NCBI GenBank assembly: GCA_021399435.1
Contig: JAJTUP010000011.1
Span: 124,001 to 188,000 of the forward strand
Origin: Diaporthe sp. PMI_573
Taxonomy: Eukaryota > Ascomycota > Sordariomycetes > Diaporthales > Diaporthaceae
Length of the DNA: 64,000 nt
Direction of reading: 5' to 3'
Of the stretch, positions 1-10,489 are shown piece by piece. Each line of letters begins with the position of its first letter. Positions within the stretch are counted from its first letter, which is position 1. The translations under genes were made by a program, and so were the position numbers. The notes beneath the pieces are model-generated. The model saw nothing but the letters and a program-made list of their open reading frames with translations. It was not told where the DNA came from and did no database searches.

Positions 1-654
1 GGCTGGAGAGGGGCTCGTGAGATGAGGGCAATGCCAATTGGGGCCCTGAGTGAGCGACCAGGCCGTGTTGATTATTGAGACAGGCAACCAGGAACAAGAC
101 CAACGCGCCCGTCAAGGATTGGTCACACAGGGCTGCAGATCACAGCAGCATGTACAATCCGATCCGACAGATTGGAGATGCAGAGCCGGGTGGGGAACTC
201 AAGGAGTAAGACACACAAGATAGGGCATCAACTCGCCTGCTTGTCCCTCAGGGCGAAAGGGCGCAAACCAGGTGGGTGGAGCTCGCAGCCAGCCGGATGC
301 CGAAATGGAGCCGATGGCTGGCCCCCCCCCCCCCAAGGAAGCAGGGGCGCTTGGGCCACATCTTATTTCGGCCTCACTCTTATCGCCGCTTCTCAGCCTT
401 CAAGTATATCGGGCTCGATACGGCCCGGGTGCACCTGTGGGCATCTTGAAAATGGATTACACTACATCACGAAGACCACCCACCGCCTAACAGCTCTTTA
501 CTTGCGGCTTCGCTCTCGTGAGATACAAGTGGCTCCACATGGTTCTTCAAATCATTCAATACTGAGTTTCACGTACAGCCTTCCCCGGCCCCTTGGGCCA
601 AAGTCCAAAGCATCGAGTCCAGACTCCGGCTGTCCAGCTACCAAATGTCCGTCA
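1..654. other. Left-edge intergenic DNA
   Basis: I see no convincing gene here. The open frames lack family similarity and overlap one another on the same strand. A run of 13 C lies at 322-334. Confidence 0.5.
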
Positions 655-1282
655 TCAAGGGTGCACCACCACAAGAGTCACCTTTGTGAATGGGCGATCA
701 GGGTCGTAAGCTATGTCCAGCAGTAGGGTGAGCCAGATAGATCCCTACGTCACCGTCGGATCACATGACAAGCTTACCTGTAGTCCCTTCCGGAGTCCAA
801 CGGAAGTCGTACATGAAATTGAACGGCCTCACGCCAACATTGCCCCCTTGGGCCAAATCGCCTCGAGAGGCAATGTGCAGCTCGGTCTGTAGGGCGTCCG
901 TGTCCGGGTTGCAGCCGTAGACGACGTTGAAGATGGCGCGGGGGTCGCTGCGGTCGGTCATGAAGATCTTGGTCGTGTTGTCCTTGACCTCATACTCTCC
1001 GTTGATGCAGGCGCGACGCGGCGGGCTCCACGGCAGGGTAATGACGCCGTCGACGAGCGTCAGCTCATTCGTCGAGTTGCCAGAGGGGCTGACGAAAAGG
1101 TGCTGGTCTCCTTGACCCCAGTCCCATATATTGAGGAAGTGATTGTGAATATCTGGGAACGATGCGTTCTGCAATTGAATTGCAAAGCCTTGAGGGATAT
1201 TGTTGGGGAGTGGCTCGTCGGGAATCACACACGCAATGGCGGCGGACGCCGAGGCGAGCACGAGGCTCAGTGATGACAGCAT
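655..1282 (-). CDS. Small secreted protein of unknown function (186 aa)
   Basis: Two exons, 778-1282 and 655-710, are separated by an intron with a GTAAGC donor and an ACATAG acceptor. Joined they give 186 codons plus a stop, ending in a Val/Thr-rich strand-like tail. The ATG at 1282 was chosen because it is followed at once by a 17-residue hydrophobic Leu/Ala/Ser signal peptide. An in-frame ATG at 1363 would bury that signal behind 27 charged residues. The mature part has several N-glycosylation sequons (NAS, NST, NTT), three cysteines and many aromatic and beta-prone residues, suggesting a secreted beta-rich protein. I do not recognise the family. A secreted effector or cell-wall protein is possible, but that is inference. 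Confidence 0.7.
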
Positions 1283-3932
1283 TTCGGGCCGTGGGGGGTG
1301 ACTGGGTGTGTAGATTTGTCCTCCTCTGTCTTCGCGATTTTTCAAAGGAAGAATTGAGGCCATTCAAGCGTGCCCGAACAGAGGGCATTTATGGGGGGGA
1401 GCTTCAGCCGGAAGGATCGCACACGATGATGCCACATTGTGCTATTGCCAAGACTTGATACGAGTCCACGCATCTAATGGATCTGCAGTCAGATACTAGT
1501 CTCAAATCTGGACCTTCTCTTTCGGGCAGAGGGGAGGATTTCATCAGCAGCAGCGTTGCAGTGCAACGTGCGCCGATCACCACCCAGATCATTGCGACCG
1601 GTCCATTGAATTGACGATAATGCCCGTTATCTTGCAGCTCTATTGCCTGCATGCTTCAGCTCTGGGTCTGATGCGGACTAGCACTGCGTTGTGTCGCGGT
1701 TGCAATATCGCTTGCATCAGGGGGCCTTCCGAGTTTGGGACATTCAAATGCCAAACCTTTTCAAACTGCCCCGGTATCTTGAAGTCATCTTCGTCGGCAC
1801 TGGATGCAAGTCGTGCATAATACGCAGAGAGTGTTGGCAAACAGTGCAGACGTTTGAGAGAGCTAATGTATATCTGGCTTACGTTCATAAAGGGCATTTT
1901 GAATAGGGAGGTAAATAACTGTCAGCTTACTGTGGAATCCCCGAGGCCTTGGGGGCTATCGGACTTTTGCAGCACCCAGAACACCAATACATGGGCCCAA
2001 CCTTGTCGCAATCTGTTCAACACTGTTTCCATGTTTTAGTGTGCATCGTTTCTCTGTGAAACGTATTCAACAAATTCGTCTCCCTCGCTTTGACTCGAAT
2101 ACAAAAGGACTGACCAGCGGAGCCGATTGGACGCGCTCTGAATCGATGAAATTCGTGAACATCAAAGGATGTGAGACATGCCTTGAATATGTCAAATCCC
2201 CCAATTTCTTGTGATATACTTTTTGTAATCAGAGTATGACAAGATCAGACCTTGACTTGTATCTTGTTTCAGAATCGGGAATAGTGCATGCCACTCATTT
2301 GGCCACCAACTCGAGCGTTACCTCGGCAGGCCCTACGGTCGACGCGATAACGAGGGATTGGATGTTACCGCCTTTGTAACTCTGCTGTTAAAATACTTTA
2401 CAGAGAGGGATGTGTTTGGTTTCTCCTTAAATTGCAATGAGTTACAGTTCAGACTACATGGTACACCTTAACCACACTCAACCTCGAGCGACACTAATCG
2501 GAGAAAGCTGGAGGATGCAGGAGGCAAGCTGCTGTACACCAGGATCCGTGATTTACTGCCAGTCATTTGACAATCGCATAAGTACGCCCGATAACTCCAA
2601 CAAAGGCTGTTCTGGAATGCGTTGATACGGAATGTATACCAATGTTCGCTTTTGGTTCCGGATATCTGCAAAAGGCGTGCGATATTCTTGCCAAATTCAA
2701 GCGAGCAGATATCCACCTTGCGTCACACAACAACAGGATGTGAAAGTTCTAAACGGGTCATCCATTTGTAACGGCGATTTCGGGACCAGTGGAATACTTT
2801 GCATACATTGTAATTGATCCAGGGGCTGTCAGAAGCTCAACATTGAATGCAATGGAATTATGGGGATTCAAGCTATTGCAGTCGCCTGTGGCATGGCCCT
2901 TGGAGGCATCAAAGTTCTAAGATTGCCAACATATATATACTGAAGGTTTACCAAAATCCCTTTCTTCTAAAAGGAAGATTTTCCATTCACTCTTTTCATG
3001 TCATTCGCCAGGGGTATTGAATTACATAATTGCCATTCCATTCTTTCTGTCTTTCGGTTCCTTCTTCGTTCCCTTCTCCAAGAGTCCTTCACGTCTAAAC
3101 ACATCTCTGTACCTCTTTGTATTAACTGTTACCTCGTTCGTCATCACTTACAGTACGGTCATTTGCTACATTTGAGTAACTTTCAACCAAAGCGGATTTA
3201 GAACAGCGGTGGCTGCCCTGATATCCAGCAATAGAGTCAAGCATGATGCATCCGACTCGGCCGAGTCGGCCGGAATATAGTGAAAAGTTGGCAATACATC
3301 TAGTGAAGGCAGTAAGCCAGCCTCGAAAGGGATATGCTGTGAATTCAAGGGAAGAATCCTAGGGCTTCTCCAATACTGACGTTATTCAATGTTGAAGCTG
3401 TGGCAGCGGTTGAAGCAGGCGCGGGTGCGGGCCGAGATCCAGCGAAATCTGCGGAAATTTCTTCGTCAGTTTATGTTGATACATGTCTCAAGCTGGGGAG
3501 AGGCTATTGAAATTATCCACCAGTGCAATACTTTCCACCAGGCCAATAAGCGTGTCATGGCTGAGTTTACCGATATGCGTCACTTTTTGGCTTGAGGTAA
3601 CTGATGGGAGCTGGAGAAGGCGTACTGGGTGGCAAGAATCCCCATTGAATTCATGAGATCATACTGCATGAATATCACAGTTCTCAAAATTTGCAATAGA
3701 TACGAGCACGAGATCATGCTTGCCGATTGGTAAGCAAATGTTGTTTGTGAGATGTGGCCTATATATATCCTCGAACCCACATAGCTAATGCCATGTAGAG
3801 AAGCAGCCAAGTGAAAGGTAAACAGAATCGACCCATGGTAACTATATTTACACTTGAACTCAAGAAGTTTCTAACTTCTCATGCATGCTTTCACAGCTGA
3901 AGCAAATTGTTTACTGGAAGCATTTGAGGCGC
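1283..3932. other. Intergenic region between secreted protein and tannase
   Basis: About 2.6 kb without a supportable gene. A minus-strand frame at 1640-1897 has a protein-like composition but no start, partner exon or known motif. The one clear sequence feature is the 18-bp palindrome at 3252-3269, listed separately. Confidence 0.5.
3252..3269. repeat. Perfect 18-bp palindrome with CGG/CCG half-sites
   Basis: CCGACTCGGCCGAGTCGG is identical to its reverse complement. It contains directly abutting CGG and CCG triplets, the half-site type bound by Zn2Cys6 regulators. It lies in the intergenic region, about 660 bp beyond the 3' end of the tannase gene. Regulatory use is inference only. Confidence 0.6.
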
Positions 3933-5818
3933 CTAGTAGACCGGGATCTTCCAGGCATTCAACTCGTACTGCCAGGAATCGTAAGATGCCTGGTCAAAGA
4001 CACAGTTGAAGGCTGAGTCGCTGGCCCAGACTGGACGCGTAGGCCACTGGCAAAGCTGCTGAACTTCTCCCGAGTAGTCACCGCTGGATACGGTAGCGTT
4101 GAGGCGGGCAGGCGTGACGCCCTGCTCGACCCAGTTGATCATAGTTTGCAAATTGTCCGCAGGGTAGGGACCGGGCTGCAGGGAGTTGGAGCCACAGTGG
4201 GCAGCACCTGGAACAAGGTAGAACTGGTACCAGTCGGAGAGTTCCGAGATGGACTGATTGAACCCAAGGTTTGGATACATGGCCTCGCGAACAGCCTCGT
4301 AGTAGCGGACAGAGGAGGGTGGCGGGATGCTCGGGTCGGACTCGCCGTGGTAGTGGAGCAGCTTTCCACCATTGTTGTTGAAGTCGCTCAGGTCAGTATA
4401 ACCGGTTTGCAGGGAATCGTAGTATCTGAGGTAACCGATGTGCATCCTGCAAGTCATTAGAAAGCAATTCCCAATCTTCTGAACAATTACCAAGACATAG
4501 GTGGTGTTTATAGAGGTGTTTTGGTCCCGACGTCTCGGGCAAGAGAAATTCTACTCTCAAGCTCTATTTTCATGCGTATGAAAGGGGCAAAAGATCCTCT
4601 CAAGACCACTTACCATTCGTACAACTTCTCATAAGTTACATTGTCAAGACTCTGCACGTTGTCCTCGTCGAGGAGCTCAACAAACTTAGCCACAAAGACA
4701 CCGCCGGTCGAAGGGATAGTCACATCCCAGGATGCGGTCGTGTTGTCATAGGTGGTCGCCGCGTCATCGAAAGTCGAAGCGATTTGCCAAGGGAGGTATA
4801 CCTGCTCGCCGGTGGAGAGGGTGAGGCCGGAGTAGAGTTTCTGGGCGAGAGCCACACCCTCGGCGGTGACGGTGCCGTTTTGTTCGGGAGTCGAGCTGGA
4901 CGTGGATCCCTCGGCACGCTTGCTGAATCCAAATCCGAGGGAGCTGCTGGTAGCAGCAGCGCAGTAGTAAGACTCGCCGATGATGGAGGTCAGGTTGAAA
5001 TTGAGCAGGCAGAGGTCGGTGCGAGCCACGACACCGTCGGTACGGCCGTCCAAGGGATCACAAGCAGCGATTGTGGCGTTGGCAATCTTGGACATCTCGC
5101 AAGGAGGCGGGAAGTAGCCGCTGACGACCTCGGTGACCGAAGAAGTGAGGTGGTTGACCTGCTGCTGGGCGTGGTGGAAGGCAGGGGCGCCGGCAACGAT
5201 GCCATCGTAGACATCGCCGTAGCGCTGGGCCTGGCTCATGGCCTCACGTCCACCATCGGAGCATCCCTCGAAGTAGGTGTAGATCTTAGTGTCAGAGGGT
5301 AGACCGTAGAAGCCCTTGGCCATCTCTTTGCCAACCAAGGCGGTCTCTCCCTGCGCCTGGTAAGAGAACATTATGATATTGTCCCAGTTAATAGAGCCGT
5401 TCCCGCTGAGCACGACATCATCAAGGCTGTTTTCGAAACCACTGTAACCGGAGTCGGTCGATCCGGAGACGGCTCCGTAGGAGAGTCCGCCGGTAGGGTT
5501 GCTATTGCCTTCGGAGTAACCACCGCCGCCGCCGACGTAGAACCGCTTCTCGTAGGCATTCGGTGCCGGGAAACTGTACCAAAGAAGGACCGAGTCATCC
5601 TTGCCAGTATGGGTGTATTGGACAGTAACATTGCAGTACAGAGAAGAGCTGGTGTCACGCTTGGTCATGCCGCCGGGGCCGCCCGTGCTGCTGGCCGACG
5701 CGTTAGCCACAGCAGCAGTGACGGAGGAGGGTATAAGGTTGACGCCGAGGATGGTGCCATTGACGGGCAGGGCCGCCTGCACGTTTGCCACGGAGCAGAC
5801 GTCAGTGAGGGAGGACAT
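3933..5818 (-). CDS. Tannase/feruloyl esterase family protein
   Basis: Carboxylesterase of the fungal tannase/feruloyl esterase family, which hydrolyses gallate or cinnamate esters of plant polymers outside the cell. Exons 4614-5818 and 3933-4446 flank a 167-bp intron (GTAAGT donor, TTGCAG acceptor, TCTAATGAC branch) and give 572 aa, near the family's usual length. The nucleophile lies in GCSDGGREA (about residue 185), the acid Asp in HGESDPS (about 437), and the His in GAAHC (about 484). These match the family's CS-D-HC arrangement, in which neighbouring cysteines bridge the Ser and His. There are many N-glycosylation sequons and a Lys-Arg site near residue 50. Oddity: from the ATG at 5818 there is no signal peptide. 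A hydrophobic stretch lies just upstream in the same frame, but its only in-frame ATG is far away at 6139, so the true 5' end may need another exon. Confidence 0.85.
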
Positions 5819-8106
5819 TGTAGCGAGTGTTGTCGAGATGAACCCGAGGGGAAGCGAGGCGCTATTAAGAAGCCAAAGAATGGCGCAACAAAGAGCGACT
5901 GGACCAAGTTGAAAGCTTCGCGCTTGGAGTAGGGAAGCATTCAAGCGTCGGGAGAGGTCATCCGGTACGAAGCCATCCTTTTGAAGCCTCGTGAGCCTCC
6001 CTTCCACGCGGCAGTGGATGTGGGCGGCCAGGATAGGGGAGGAAATAAAGCAATGTTTCCCACACCATCGTGGGTCGCAGAAATACGCGGCCAAGTCCAC
6101 ACCCAGGGGCCACCCAGGGGCGGAGATGGGATGAACCACTAGAATAGAGACTTCTGTGTTATCCCGGTCAACATACGCGCAATCATCAGAACGTAGCTGC
6201 CATGGCGCCTGGCGTCTCGACCTGACAGAGCATCTCGACTCGGCTCGGGCTCGGCTCGGAGGGCCTCCGTGTTAATTCCGAAAGAAACGAGGCGAGTCCG
6301 CTGTACAAGACTGCGTACGATCGGGGGCTTAGCATGGAGAAAAGCCTCGATGAACCCACTTCTCTACTAATTTCGGAGGGTATATTGGGTGCTGTGCCCA
6401 GAAAGTCTGGACTGTGTTGCTGCCGGCCCGTGTGTTGCGCGTTCAAGTACGACACCACTTAAGAACTTGCCCTTACTGTTCTAGCTTCTCAGTGTGAGCG
6501 ATGAAGCTTGCCCTCAGGACATTTAGACCGTTTGATTGTTCACAAACATCTCAACCGCTCCAAGATCAATCTAGATAGCATTGCTGTACCACTATCTGCG
6601 CCTAGTTTCGGGGTGCAATGTGTGACTCCTGTGTATGGTATAGGTGGCCATGCCGCAGACAAAAGCACAAATAATTGCAGCCATCAAAACACTTGACTTG
6701 TCGATATTGGGTCCAAGACCCAATTCTCCTGAGTGGTATTTATAGGGTGGTATAAACTGACGGACAAGCGGGGGTGGATCCATGGAATTCTTCGCGGCGC
6801 ACATAGCAAAGGAAAGGGGAAGCACCAACTCCAGCATCAACACGCCCTTCACATCCTAGATCTTCGGACCAGAGATGGACCCTCATACTGCGGCATGTGG
6901 GAGCTCATCCATGTCAAAAGTCCTAGCAGATGGGCCCCCCGGCTGCCCAGGGCTGACACATGTATACGGGTACAGAGATGCAATTTTCGAGTTGGGTACA
7001 CGCATCCCGAGTGCCCAGAGGGCTTGGCTGCGCCACTAAATCGAACGATTCCATTTGTTCCAGTATTTCTTAGCTCATTAAACTCTTGCATAAGGCTTGA
7101 ACAATCTGATAAACATCGTCCAAGCGGGGTTTGTCCAGGGGCAAATGCCGGTGACATCTTCTCGCTTCAACAAGATCCCGGGAACATCTCTCTCGGGCAC
7201 AACAGAGCAGATTTAGTACCGCCTAGACCTGTTTAAAAAGTGAGAGGCTTACTGGAAGTCTTCAGAGGACAATACCAATACACATGTGAAATCGAGGGTG
7301 TATCTACCTGTGCCCTACTGGCCTGCTAGTCAAAAAAGAGGCACGAGTAGCACGACCCAGCGATAGATAGATACCTCGAATTTTTCGACTCCTGTGCTAC
7401 AGAAGTTCGTATAATAGCTCTCGAGTGCCATGGACCAGAAGTAGCTGGTACCTGCCTATCATTTCGACCGGGGCATCAGAATAAAGCATGGCAGGGCTTG
7501 ACTCCTACATTGAAGTAATCATGTCGTACTTCAGCTCGGCGAAAATTGTTAAACGGGGCAGTCTCTTTACTTTGACGTCATTAGGAAAACTTTACTGTAG
7601 GCTAGATCGGTAGAATTATGTGTTTAATCTCTACAATTAGCCCCAAGCCACGCCGCAACAGGAGCCCAAAACGCAAACATATCCCATTAAATATTTTCAG
7701 CCTTTATTATTTCCACCTGTCTTGCTGGTAACAATTTCCAAGTTATGCTCTACTGCCCAGGTGTAAACATTCCCATTGCTAAATAGAAAACAGTGGGGCT
7801 GCTCCAGAGGGAGAAAAAAGAAAGAAAAGAAGAGGCAAAAATGGCAAACTGATTCTTATTTCTTTGCTACGTAAATGTTGGCGAAACATGCCATGAGGAT
7901 CCTGTGACGGTACGGCACTTATATACTGCTAGGAATAATCAATGTCGATTGATTGTTGTGGTCTTTTGGCCGGGGCACTTGCTTCGCTAGCAGTGGGCAA
8001 GCTTCGTCTCAGATCCTCTATGCAGATTATGACCCTGTTGAGAAAACACTGTCCGAACAATAAAGCATCATGCATGAAACGCCCAGGTGCTCCGGACACG
8101 TCCTCT
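5819..8106. other. Intergenic region upstream of tannase / downstream of threonine synthase
   Basis: Holds the unresolved tannase 5' end (up to about 6140) and a TCGGC-rich stretch at 6236-6259. No convincing gene was found. An 86-codon minus-strand frame at 6592-6852 begins with a signal-like segment but has no other support. The last few hundred bases are probably the threonine synthase 3' UTR. Confidence 0.5.
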
Positions 8107-9983
8107 TCACTCTCTGGCCGCCTTTATCTCCGCCTGTGCCGCCTGCTCCTCCTCCTTGAGTTCCTCCTCCACCTGCTTCTTGACCAGCTCGCCCACCGCC
8201 TTCCAGTCGTTCTCCACGAACGCGACCCTCTTCTCCCGCTCGTGCATGCCCACAAACTCCTTGGGCAGCACTTTGCTCTCGAAGTCGTAGCCCTCGAGCC
8301 CCGTCAGCGCCTTGTCGACCGCGTTGGCGAACTTGGCCGGGTGCGCCGTCGCCAGCGAGATGTGCGGCACCTCGGCGCCGGTGCGGGCGACAGACCTCAG
8401 GGATGCGGCGATTCCGACCGCAGAATGTGGGTCCAGAATGTAGCCCAGTCGGCCGTAGAAGTCCTTGATAGTCGCCACTGTCTGCTCGTCGTCGACGCGC
8501 TCGCTCTCGAAGTCGCGCTGCGCCGACAGAAGCACCGCCTTGTACACGCTGAAACCGCCCTTGGCCTTGAGGTCCTTGTGCCACGCGGCCACCTCCTGGC
8601 CCGCCTGCCGCTTGTTCCACTCGTCGTCCATGCCCGCCGCCGATGCGAACTCGTACGCCAGGAACCAAAGCAGCCGCTCGAAGTTGCTGCTGACCAAGAT
8701 GTCCATGGCTGGCGACAGAGTACCCTTGACGCCGCTTTCGTCCGCCTTGACGCCGTCTGCCGCAAGGCCCCCCTGGGCCTCGGGCGGCACCGCTGCCGGC
8801 TTCTTGTCGTATCGGCCCGTCCGCCAGAATCGGTTGAGGATGTCGTTCTCGTTGGTCGCCACGACGAGCTTATCGACCGGCAGGCCCATACGCGAGGCGA
8901 AGTAGCCGGCCAGGATGTCACCGAAGTTGCCCGTCGGCACCACGAAGCGGAGCTTGTCGCCAAGCTTGAAGCCCGGCGATGACTTGGCCAGGGAGAAGTA
9001 GGCGTGGAAGTAGTAGACTATCTGGGCGAGGATGCGAGCCCAGTTGATGGAATTGACGGCGCCGAGGTTGAGGGTGGAGTTGGTGTCGGGGTCGGCGAAG
9101 AGCGCCTTGACGATGTCCTGGCAGTCATCGAAGGTACCTGTGACGGCGAGGTTGTGCACATTCTTGTCGAGAACAGTGGTCATTTGGGCCTCCTGGATCG
9201 CGCTGACACGGCCCTTGGGATGCAGAATAAAGACTGATACGTCTTTCTTGCCGCGCAAACCGTAGATGGCGGCACTACCTGTGTCGCCGGACGTTGCGCC
9301 GACCACGGTCAGGTGATGCCGGTCTGTGCGTGATGTGATGTTAACTCCTGATCTAGAGGACCAGCCCGCACCCTGCCATGTGCCTTGCCTGCGTATGTGT
9401 GGACCTCACCTCTTCCGATCTTGCCATTGTTTTTCCTTGTCAGGAAGTACTCAAAAAGATTCCCCAAGAACTGCAGAGCAACATCCTTGAATGCGAACGT
9501 GGGCCCATGGAACAGCTCTAGTAGGAACAGATTATCCTGCAGATGCCGAAGGGGGGTGGTCTCTTCATGGCGGAAGGTGGCATAACTCCGGTCGATGATG
9601 CCCCTGAGGTCGTCGGCCGGGATCTCGGAGGGGGAGATGTAGAGGGAAAGGATGTTAAAGGCGAGCTCGGGGAACGGCAGATCTTTCCAGCTCTCCCAAC
9701 CTGTCGCCTGCGGGATCTCCTCGGGGATGTATAGGCCGCCGTCGGTGGCGAGGCCCTTGAGCACGACATCTTCAAAGGACAGCTATGGACCCGCAAGTCA
9801 GCTAATTTCAATGGATGGAACAGCGGTGCAACGCTCAATGAGCCGCGGCGAGAAGGTGTGTAGAGTGGCGGTGGGAGAGGGTTGTAATCGCACGTCGTTG
9901 TCCTCCCCGCGGGTGCTGAGGTACCGCTGGGACTGGGTATGGGTGCCGTTGGAGGCGCCATTGGCCCCTTGTTGGTTGGACAT
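8107..9983 (-). CDS. THR4: Threonine synthase
   Basis: PLP-dependent enzyme converting O-phosphohomoserine to threonine, the last step of threonine synthesis. Three exons, 9894-9983, 9410-9782 and 8107-9323, give 559 aa. Intron 1 uses a weak GTGCGA donor and a CATAG acceptor. Intron 2 (86 bp) uses GTGAGG and a CACAG acceptor. Borders are supported by restored family motifs: YLSTRG then LSFEDVVLKGLATDGG across intron 1, and RHHLTVVGATSGDTGSAA across intron 2. The PLP lysine is in FAFKDVALQ. The C-terminal quarter holds the fungal-type charged extension ending in a Glu/Ala-rich helix. Start: the ATG at 9983 is the only one ahead of the conserved N-terminus. Cytosolic, since no targeting signal is seen. 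Confidence 0.93.
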
Positions 9984-10489
9984 GGTGACCAAAAGTCAGA
10001 TACAAAAGATCGGCCTTCTCGAAGGAAATGTCTTGTGCACAATTGACCAGGTCTTGGAGCAGAAGAGCGGAGGCTGGCGGAAGGTGGGAGGTTAGAGCCC
10101 GCGGTTGGCGATGACTCCGTGTGGCGACGAGAAAATCCGCAGCTTTCTCGCCGGCTTCGGCCCCGCGAGGGCGGCTGGCCTATCTCTGGGGTTGCAGCCC
10201 GGCCCAGGGAGTGCACGGTAAGACCGGCTTGGCGGCACATAGGAACAAGCATTGACACTGCAGCACAACCCGCAAGGGCAGCCCACATATCGGCTGGGAT
10301 TGCAGGCAGACACAAGTTCGCTAGACTAGTGCGCTCGAGGGAAGCTAGTCTCGACGTCAATTCATCCTTCGATCCGGCATTACCCTTTCTGCCTGTATGA
10401 GCACAATGATACAAGCCTCAAAAATAGCCTGGCAAGTGGATAATGTTGTGATTGGAAGCCGGATGTCGAGCAAAGCGGCCTGATTGCCG
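9984..10489. other. Intergenic region between threonine synthase and AT-hook protein
   Basis: About 500 bp that serves as the threonine synthase promoter and the 3' flank of the next minus-strand gene. I see nothing further in it. Confidence 0.5.

Noticed and set aside
172..726. 184-codon plus-strand open frame
   Set aside because: No motif or signal, overlaps the supported second exon of the secreted protein on the other strand.
6592..6852. 86-codon minus-strand frame with a signal-like start
   Set aside because: Only the first 20 residues look like a signal peptide; the rest has no cysteine pattern or homology, and no splice partners are seen.
7942..8982. 346-codon plus-strand open frame
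   Set aside because: Antisense shadow of threonine synthase exon 3; Leu/Arg-rich composition produced by the GC-rich complementary codons.
9518..10414. 298-codon minus-strand frame
   Set aside because: Overlaps threonine synthase exons 1 and 2 in another frame; Ser/Pro/Arg-rich with no motif.
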